Position numbers and translations under genes: made by a program. The notes under the pieces are model-generated. The model did not search any database. It was given only the letters and a program-made list of their open reading frames with translations, and had not been told where the DNA came from. Positions 58,275 to 64,000 of a DNA stretch of 64,000 nucleotides are shown here, in pieces; within the stretch, counting starts at the first letter, position 1; every line of letters begins with the position of its first letter. The stretch is from Fibrella aestuarina BUZ 2. Its GTDB lineage: Bacteria; Bacteroidota; Bacteroidia; Cytophagales; Spirosomataceae. The stretch spans positions 5,176,555 through 5,240,554 of the forward strand of contig NC_020054.1 of the NCBI RefSeq assembly GCF_000331105.1, written 5' to 3'.

Positions 58275-60524
58275 ATGCAACATCGATACGTACTCACCTA
58301 TGTCTTCCTGGTTTGGGCTGCCCTGGCAACGGCCCAAACACCCCCTACCTCGTCAACGGCCCGATCGGGGAAAATTCTTGTTACCGATCTCACCCGAATC
58401 AAACAGCTTGGCGAGATCCGGCTGTCACCCAACGGCACGCAGGCGCTCTACACCCTAACCAGCATCGAAGCCGCCGACCAGCCGTTTGAGTTCGACTACC
58501 GCACCCACGTTTACCTCACCAGCACCACGCCCGGCAGCGCCCCCAAAGCCCTGACGCGGGGCACCGAAAGCGCCCGGCAACCCGTATGGTCGCCCGATGG
58601 GCAATCGGTCGTGTTTTCGCGGACCGTGAAGGGCAAACCCCAACTGTTTGTGATGCCCCTCGGGGGGGGCGAGGCCTACCAGCTCACCAGCCTCCCCTAC
58701 GGCGCCAGCAACCCGCAGGTGTCGCCTGATGGCAAACGCATCCTGTTTTCGAGTACGGCTTCGTTTACCGAACTGCAAACCGACACGCTGCTGAACCCGA
58801 CGCGGCAGGCACCGAAGTGGTCGCTCGAAAAACCGGGACTCGCCGGGTACGTACCCAATCCTAAAGAGACTGTTAAGCCCAACCCCGACGGCTCGCTGAC
58901 GGAGGTGTGGGCGTACCTGGCCAAAGATGTCGACGACAAAAAGGCGAAGGTGATTAACCGGCTCAATTTTCAGGGTGAGTCCACTACCGAGCCGATGATG
59001 AGTTTCCAGCATCTGTACGTGGTCGATTTCCGCACCGATGGCCCTATGCCGACGCCCAAAGCCATCACGCGCGGCTTCGCGTCGTATCAGGCGGCGGTCT
59101 GGCACCCCAACGGGCAGGTGATTCTGGCCGTTACCGACCGCGACCCGGCCCAGCACCCCGACCGCGAAGTGGACAATGCCATCGTGGCCATTGCCGCCGA
59201 TGGGTCAGGCACGGTGACGCCGGTGGTGAGCGAAGCGGGGAAATCGTTTGCCAATCCTACCCCCTCGCCTGATGGCAAACGGCTGGCGTACCTCGGCGGC
59301 AACTCGCGCGGCGTAGATTTTGCGCCCCTGATGGTAGCCGACCTGACTGGCACCACGATCAGCAACGCCAAAGAAATCGTCTTCGACCGGGCGGCGGGCA
59401 ACCTGCGCTGGGCCAACGTACCTGCCCCCACAACCGGCAAACGGAAATCGGCTGGCGCAGCGGGTTATACGACGTTGTACTTCACGGCCCCATCCGACGG
59501 CGGTTTCCCCATCTACCGACTCAATCAGCAGGGCGTTACTGAGCGACTCAGCCCCTTCGAGTTGGGCCTCACCAGCTTCGATGTAGCCAATGGCCGGATG
59601 GTCTACAGCCAGACGAGCATCGACGACCCGGCCGCCCTCTACACCGCCACGCCCGACTTCACGACCCCGGCCCTGCTCAACGCGCCCAATGCCGACTGGC
59701 TCGCGGGCAAAACACTGAGCCGACCCGAGAAGCACGTCTACACCAACTCGAAAGGACAGGCGGTCGACTACTGGATCATGAAACCGGCCAACTACGTCGC
59801 GGGCCGAACGTACCCGCTGATCCTGAATATGCACGGCGGCCCAACGGCCATGTGGGGACCGGGCGAGCAATCAATGTGGCATGAGTTTCAGTACCTGTGC
59901 GCGCAGGGCTACGGCATCGTCTACGCCAATCCCCGCGGGTCAGGTGGCTACGGGCAGGCATTTCAGCGGGCCAACTACCGCGACTGGGGCACCGGCCCCA
60001 CCGAAGATGTGCTGGCCGCTGCCACCGCCGCCGCCCGCGAAGCCTGGGTCGACACGTCGCGGCAGGTGATTACGGGGGGCTCGTACGCGGGTTACCTCAC
60101 GGCCTGGATCGTGGCGCACGACAACCGGTTCAAGGCGGCGTTCGCGCAACGGGGCGTCTACGACTTGACGACCTTTATGGGCGAAGGCAACGCCTGGGCG
60201 CTGGTGCCCAACTACTTCGGCCTACCGTGGGAGCCGGGCGCGCAGGCCGTGCTCGACGCCAATTCGCCGTACTCGTTCGTGCAGAACATCAAAACGCCGC
60301 TGCTGATCAAACATGGCGAAAACGACCTGCGCACAGGCGTTATCCAGTCGGAGATGCTGTACAAAAGCCTGAAAATCCTGAACCGCCCCGTCGAATACGT
60401 CCGCATGCCGGGGGCTACGCACGAACTGAGCCGCACGGGCAACGTCCGCCAGCGCATCGACCGGCTGCTGCGCATCTACGAATTCTTCGAACGCTTCGTC
60501 GGCGATACGGGCAAAGCGAAATAG
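58275..60524 (+). CDS. S9 family prolyl oligopeptidase/dipeptidyl aminopeptidase
   Basis: 749 residues with signal peptide (YVFLVWAALATAQTPP). N-terminal propeller (40-480; DGQSVVFSRTVKGKPQLFVM, SPDGKRILFSSTASF) and alpha/beta hydrolase domain (500-749). Catalytic triad: S603 in GGSYAGYLTAW, D684 in ENDLRTG and H716 in GATHELSRTG. Also LILNMHGGPTAMWGPGEQ and PRGSGGYGQAFQRANYRDWG, the DPP-IV/acylaminoacyl-peptidase strings. A periplasmic exo- or oligopeptidase for nutrition or peptide turnover. A textbook terminator follows 16 bases after the stop. Confidence 0.96.
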   Translation: MQHRYVLTYVFLVWAALATAQTPPTSSTARSGKILVTDLTRIKQLGEIRLSPNGTQALYTLTSIEAADQPFEFDYRTHVYLTSTTPGSAPKALTRGTESARQPVWSPDGQSVVFSRTVKGKPQLFVMPLGGGEAYQLTSLPYGASNPQVSPDGKRILFSSTASFTELQTDTLLNPTRQAPKWSLEKPGLAGYVPNPKETVKPNPDGSLTEVWAYLAKDVDDKKAKVINRLNFQGESTTEPMMSFQHLYVVDFRTDGPMPTPKAITRGFASYQAAVWHPNGQVILAVTDRDPAQHPDREVDNAIVAIAADGSGTVTPVVSEAGKSFANPTPSPDGKRLAYLGGNSRGVDFAPLMVADLTGTTISNAKEIVFDRAAGNLRWANVPAPTTGKRKSAGAAGYTTLYFTAPSDGGFPIYRLNQQGVTERLSPFELGLTSFDVANGRMVYSQTSIDDPAALYTATPDFTTPALLNAPNADWLAGKTLSRPEKHVYTNSKGQAVDYWIMKPANYVAGRTYPLILNMHGGPTAMWGPGEQSMWHEFQYLCAQGYGIVYANPRGSGGYGQAFQRANYRDWGTGPTEDVLAAATAAAREAWVDTSRQVITGGSYAGYLTAWIVAHDNRFKAAFAQRGVYDLTTFMGEGNAWALVPNYFGLPWEPGAQAVLDANSPYSFVQNIKTPLLIKHGENDLRTGVIQSEMLYKSLKILNRPVEYVRMPGATHELSRTGNVRQRIDRLLRIYEFFERFVGDTGKAK

Positions 60525-60540
60525 TAGATTACGGGGCTAC

Positions 60541-60581
60541 AGACCTATAAGGTTTTTGAAACCTTATAGGTCTTCTTTTTT
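60541..60581 (+). terminator. Intrinsic terminator of the S9 peptidase gene
   Basis: 15-bp perfect stem AGACCTATAAGGTTT / AAACCTTATAGGTCT with a 3-nt loop, followed by TCTTCTTTTTT. Strong rho-independent terminator. Confidence 0.9.
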
Positions 60582-60837
60582 ATAGGAAGTTCAGGTACGT
60601 CAGTTGGCAATGTTCATGCTCAAAAGCGTGGCTCTATGCTGACGCTGGGTGCTACTGCATTGCTGTCGCTGTTCTGGCACACCCAGCGCCCATAAGTGTT
60701 GATGAAGAGGAGACAACTTCATTGAACACAAGACACTGAATCTTTACACATTCGTCAGATTAGGCTGCAAACTCGCCTTTGGGACGTGCTCATCGTCCTA
60801 GGGAATCAGCCCTGCGTGTAGAAAACTCGACTTGGCT
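60582..60837. other. Non-coding stretch downstream of the S9 terminator
   Basis: About 255 bases, AT-richer than the flanks, no supported frame, no hairpin beyond the terminator. Seems to be the left edge of an AT-richer orphan-gene region running to about 62.9 kb. Confidence 0.4.
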
Positions 60838-61260
60838 TTACTTCTGGTTTAATCGCTTAATTAGGTGTTCGATACTCTGCCGCCAAGCAGGATAGTCGGA
60901 CTCATTCTCTGCCCACAATTCATTCAATTTCGAATCGTCATCTAAAACTCGATTTAATGCTTTAACTACCTTCTCCTTTAAGTCAGAGAAGTCTACGTTT
61001 GAATGGCGTTCTGGGAAGGTATCGACAGCTAAAGGCTCATCTTGGTTAACCTTAGAAAACATGGTTCCATTTAGTTGTCTGTCCACATAAGCGGCAGCGA
61101 CTATAACGGCATTGCCTTCGTCAGCTTCCAAATAATCTGCTTTAACGGCATTCTCAAACGCGTTCTTAATCAGCTTTTTAGGATTTTTAGCATCCTCAAT
61201 ATCTGCCATAAAATCCAGTGCTGAATCATCTTCAAAGTATCCGTGTCCCCAAGCTCCCAT
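60838..61260 (-). CDS. DUF4259 domain-containing protein
   Basis: 140 residues from ATG 61260; the frame continues upstream to 61314, but MGAWGHGYFEDD is the conserved start of DUF4259. Other visible parts: SALDFMADIEDAKNPKKL, ADEGNAVIVAAAYVDRQLNG and the C-terminal LWAENESDYPAWRQSIEHLI. DUF4259 proteins are small, cytoplasmic and of unknown function, often near polymorphic-toxin immunity-like orphan genes. AT-rich codon use points to acquisition. Confidence 0.88.
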   Translation of the reverse strand: MGAWGHGYFEDDSALDFMADIEDAKNPKKLIKNAFENAVKADYLEADEGNAVIVAAAYVDRQLNGTMFSKVNQDEPLAVDTFPERHSNVDFSDLKEKVVKALNRVLDDDSKLNELWAENESDYPAWRQSIEHLIKRLNQK

Positions 61261-61558
61261 CACTAATCTTTTGATAAACAAGTTGTTAATTCTCAAACAT
61301 AGTCTGCCGAACAAAACCCGCCCAACGTGCCAAAAAGCCTAACTGCTGTGGCCTGCCATCTGTTGCCGGTGACACACCTTGCACTCAAATTTTGGCTGGT
61401 TCACCCAACTCCCCTGAGGGCTAATGGTTTTGCCGCTACCTGCGCAAGTGAAGCCCTGACCCGGCTAACCTTTTCACCCTCAGCAATGTTGGGCGCAGGA
61501 TGGTCGTGTATGTAGGAGGATTCCTGTCGCCTGAAAATGCCGAGTAGCGGAGCTAAAA
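61261..61558. other. Non-coding gap between DUF4259 and the next orphan gene
   Basis: About 300 bases. Short open frames exist on the plus strand, but none shows a motif or coherent codon use. Nothing else seen. Confidence 0.35.
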
Positions 61559-62008
61559 TTAAGCTTCGAGTATCTGCTGCCAGTATACAACTCGATGAGG
61601 TGCGGTGTGAGCTATATCAGATAAGAAGGCTGTTTTCAATTGATTGTAAGCGGCCACTAGATCGGCCATCTTGAACTCAATGCGCTGCCAGTCCTTGTCG
61701 CCTTCAGCTTCGGTAATGGACTCCACAATAGAAAGGTAGCCGACTCCATCCTGGAAATCAAACTGAAACGCTGGTTGGCCTTGCTCACATTCATCAATGG
61801 TGTAGGTATCCTCGCCCTGACGATAGGCTAGTATGAGTTTTGAGAGTTCAGCTAGCCAAATATTAAGGCAAACATCAGAAACGCCGAAATACCCCATGTA
61901 AGGCACAACAGCCTGATTGATTTTAAACTCCAGGCTGCCATGCAGATGATGATACTCAGGGGTATCATGCAGTAATTGGCCTAACTGGTGTTTGAAAGAA
62001 ACGCTCAT
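61559..62008 (-). CDS. Orphan hypothetical protein (acidic, cytoplasmic)
   Basis: 149 residues, unrecognised. The text SVSFKHQLGQLLHDTPEYHH, PYMGYFGVSDVCLNIWLAEL, YTIDECEQGQPAFQFDFQDG and the end HRVVYWQQILEA suggest a mixed alpha/beta, acidic soluble protein with no signal. Size, charge and orphan placement are like immunity proteins of contact-dependent toxins, but no toxin is adjacent. Lower GC than the chromosome average. Start at ATG 62008. Confidence 0.6.
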   Translation of the reverse strand: MSVSFKHQLGQLLHDTPEYHHLHGSLEFKINQAVVPYMGYFGVSDVCLNIWLAELSKLILAYRQGEDTYTIDECEQGQPAFQFDFQDGVGYLSIVESITEAEGDKDWQRIEFKMADLVAAYNQLKTAFLSDIAHTAPHRVVYWQQILEA

Positions 62009-62259
62009 TGATCACGTAGTTGTGACTGCAAGTTAGGTTTGTCAGCGGTTGGTTGGCGTTGATACAAGTACGTACTGTCGGCGGAAGTTGGGCCTGTCGG
62101 ACGCGATCCACGAATACGCTTTCTTTTTTGGCTTCTAGTGATAGAGCGGCAAGCAAGTATACAGAAGCAGTTTCCTCTACATCCTCGTCTGGTTTGATAC
62201 TCTAACACTCTTTCGGCAAGTAACCCCTGCGGTCCATTCATCGCCACCTGCAACGCTAC

Positions 62260-62784
62260 TTATTTTCGTGGCCGGTTATACCATCGGTACTCTTCCCACC
62301 GCTTCAGCTTACGCCAAGCAGGGTCATAATCTTGGTCGGAACCACCTGTTTCGCCACGCCCACCTAACTCGAACAGTGTGCTTCTCAATGAGTCGATGCC
62401 ATACTCATTTGTCGTTGTTGATGTAAAGCTCAAGGTGTTGTCATGAATGCCTATCGGCACAGTATAAAATTTGACGATGTCGAATTGTAGCTCACTGACA
62501 TGCGTTAAATGTTGAAGCCGTTGAAGCTGCTCGTTCCGCAAAAGAGTTGCCTCTTGGTATTTGTGCTGTTGAAGAAAGACGTTTAGTTCTTGACTCAGTT
62601 GAGTAACCTTGTCGGCATCGCAACCAAGGACATGGTTAACTTCCTCTAAAGAGCACAAAACAGGCAGATGGACAATCGCTTTTAGGTCAAGCGTTAGTCC
62701 TGTTTGTCGCTCAAACTGCTGCTTGATACTCTTAAAGGTTGGTAAACCTTGAGCAAACTCGAATGAGTGATAGATAAAGCCCAT
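62260..62784 (-). CDS. Orphan hypothetical protein
   Basis: 174 residues, unrecognised. N-terminal MGFIYHSFEFAQGLPTFKSI, a helical middle (KVTQLSQELNVFLQQHKYQE, LRNEQLQRLQHLTHVSELQF) and a strand-rich end with IHDNTLSFTSTTTNEYGIDS, then an arginine- and tryptophan-rich tail (WRKLKRWEEYRWYNRP). Soluble, no signal. It shares the AT-rich region with DUF4259 and the 149-residue orphan. Function cannot be assigned. The 250 bases between the two orphans hold no gene. Confidence 0.6.
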   Translation of the reverse strand: MGFIYHSFEFAQGLPTFKSIKQQFERQTGLTLDLKAIVHLPVLCSLEEVNHVLGCDADKVTQLSQELNVFLQQHKYQEATLLRNEQLQRLQHLTHVSELQFDIVKFYTVPIGIHDNTLSFTSTTTNEYGIDSLRSTLFELGGRGETGGSDQDYDPAWRKLKRWEEYRWYNRPRK

Positions 62785-63050
62785 TGGTCGATTTTCCCAG
62801 ATAGAGGTATTACGTCAAATTTGGTGTATCAGCGGAATGGTGCCGCGCCACAGCCACGTTTGTCAACAAGAATAAGAATTACCGCCAACTAAATTATCAT
62901 TGAGTGTACGTCGACGTACTGTTTATGGACCTTTGCCAGCCCTACGCTTCGCAACCATAACCAATACTATATCGTTTTGCAACGGCTTTTGCCTAAGCCA
63001 ACGCTACAATCCTGTTAGCCTTATACGCCGGCTGAACGTGCGTATCGCCT

Positions 63051-63058
63051 TATCTTTG
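63051..63058 (+). promoter_or_regulatory. -7 box directly before dnaG
   Basis: TATCTTTG is an exact TAnnTTTG. Four bases (TTCT) separate it from ATG 63063, so the transcript would start at or very near the start codon. The gap 62785-63050 holds no gene; a 14-bp perfect palindrome GTACGTCGACGTAC lies at 62906-62919. Confidence 0.7.
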
Positions 63059-63062
63059 TTCT

Positions 63063-64000
63063 ATGCGTATCCCGGAGGAAACAGTTGAGCAGATTCGGCA
63101 GGCGGCCGATATTGTGGAGGTAGTGGGCGAGTTTGTGTCGTTGAAGCGACGCGGCAGCAATTACATTGCCTGTTGCCCGTTCCACAACGAGAAAACGCCT
63201 TCCTTCAACGTCAATCCGGCGCGGCAGATTTACAAGTGCTTCGGCTGCGGCAAAGCCGGTGACCCCGTCCGTTTTGTGATGGACGTAGAGAACCTTGGCT
63301 ATGGCGAGGCGCTGCGCTACCTGGCCAAGAAGTACAACATCGAGATTGAGGAACAGGAGGTTACGCCCGAAGAACAAAATCGCCAGACCGAGCGCGAAAG
63401 CCTCTATATCGCCCTCAACTACGCCAAAACGTTTTTCCAGGACCACCTGCTCAAAACCGACGAAGGGCGCGGCATTGGCCTCAGCTATTTCCGCGAACGG
63501 GGTTTTTCGGACCCCACCATCGCCGCCTTCGACCTCGGCTACAGCCCCGATAGCTGGGACGCGCTGCTCACCGATGCGCAGGCGAAAGGCTACAACCCCG
63601 ATGTGCTTGCCAAAGCGGGGCTTACCGTCACGCGGGAGGACTCTAAAAAAGTGTTCGATCGGTTCCGGGGGCGGGTCATGTTCCCGATCCACAACGTGTC
63701 GGGGCGGGTGATCGCCTTTGGGGCGCGGATTCTGAAAGCCGATCCCAAAGCGCCCAAGTACCTCAACTCACCAGAGACGGATGTCTACCACAAGAGTCAG
63801 GTGCTGTACGGCATTTTTCAGGCCAAGCAAACCATCCGGCAGGAAGACATCTGCTACCTCACCGAGGGCTACACCGATGTGATTTCGCTGCATCAGGCGG
63901 GGATCAAAAACGTGGTAGCCTCATCGGGTACGTCGCTCACCATCGAACAGATCCGGCTCATCAGCCGCTTCACGCAGAATGTAACCATCCTCTACGACGG
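63063..64000 (+). CDS. dnaG: DNA primase DnaG (3' end outside window)
   Basis: About 312 residues are present; the frame is still open at the window end. The CHC2 zinc finger has C38, H41, C59 and C62 (CCPFHNEKTPSFNVNP, YKCFGCGKAGDP). It is followed by the catalytic core with FDRFRGRVMFPIHNVSGRVI, AFGARILKADPKAPKYLNSP and the TOPRIM start YLTEGYTDVISLHQAGIKNV, ending in TILYD. It makes RNA primers at the replication fork with the DnaB helicase. Start: ATG at 63063 matches the family's MRIPEETVEQIRQAADIVEV and lies four bases after the -7 box. An open frame on the opposite strand across it is a GC shadow. Confidence 0.97.
   Translation, partial: MRIPEETVEQIRQAADIVEVVGEFVSLKRRGSNYIACCPFHNEKTPSFNVNPARQIYKCFGCGKAGDPVRFVMDVENLGYGEALRYLAKKYNIEIEEQEVTPEEQNRQTERESLYIALNYAKTFFQDHLLKTDEGRGIGLSYFRERGFSDPTIAAFDLGYSPDSWDALLTDAQAKGYNPDVLAKAGLTVTREDSKKVFDRFRGRVMFPIHNVSGRVIAFGARILKADPKAPKYLNSPETDVYHKSQVLYGIFQAKQTIRQEDICYLTEGYTDVISLHQAGIKNVVASSGTSLTIEQIRLISRFTQNVTILYD

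Noticed and set aside
63021-63692. Open frame opposite dnaG
   Set aside because: dnaG has the zinc finger and core motifs on the plus strand; the minus frame has none.

Overview
The window reads as chromosomal DNA of a Bacteroidota member, most likely order Cytophagales in or near Spirosomaceae (inference). Support: GC-rich coding DNA, promoters of the Bacteroidota type (TAnnTTTG) with few Shine-Dalgarno sites, two-component regulator propeller proteins, an outer-membrane barrel of the TonB-receptor-like family, GxxExxY protein, DUF4259, GH140 and Bacteroidota-type CreD. No IS element, prophage, CRISPR array or rRNA was seen. One tRNA, tRNA-Arg(CCT), is present.

Layout. 0-7 kb: end of an outer-membrane barrel gene, MATE exporter, HflX, tRNA-Arg, a secreted HExxH protein, and a divergent SDR/HxlR pair. 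7.2-9 kb: an AT-rich stretch with one frameshifted gene. 9-15 kb: a two-subunit molybdenum hydroxylase of isoquinoline 1-oxidoreductase type, then a large propeller histidine kinase. 15-20.4 kb: small exported NTF2-like, dimeric-barrel and RidA proteins with a GNAT and a DUF1624 membrane protein. 20.7-32.6 kb: regulators with oxidoreductases, namely a LytTR regulator, three AraC regulators plus an AraC remnant, two SDRs, an aldo/keto reductase, an M13 peptidase, a propeller-YceI fusion and a LuxR regulator. 33-41.5 kb: PQQ-type sugar dehydrogenase, zinc alcohol dehydrogenase, a CheY plus two histidine kinases sharing an identical 473-bp block, and a tandem lipoprotein pair. 41.7-48.5 kb: a transporter/HEAT/cyclic-nucleotide-binding fusion, acyltransferase, membrane AraC regulator, DUF2231 and DUF2306 proteins. 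48.7-52.7 kb: a four-gene unit of M6 metalloprotease with a Lys/Glu/Asp decapeptide-repeat tail, a degenerate ATP-grasp-like protein, an intact ATP-grasp ligase and a small protein. 52.8-60.5 kb: CreD, GH140, GNAT, small phosphatase-like protein, a kinase-fold protein, GxxExxY and an S9 peptidase. 60.8-62.8 kb: AT-richer orphan genes. 63 kb to the end: dnaG, cut by the window edge.

How parts work together. Three oxidoreductase promoters (molybdenum hydroxylase, aldo/keto reductase, SDR) carry the same architecture: two CCGTA half-sites exactly 21 bp apart, with the proximal one starting exactly 41 bp before the TTTG of the -7 box. A fourth, diverged version precedes another SDR. This suggests a small AraC-controlled redox regulon. 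Independently, six intergenic hairpins built from 7-nt units sit directly at stop codons; they differ in sequence but share design. The 48.7-52.7 kb unit is the best candidate for an undescribed system: an ATP-grasp ligase encoded beside a protein whose tail is a tandem array of Lys and Asp/Glu residues, the residues that graspetide ligases cross-link. That link is inference.
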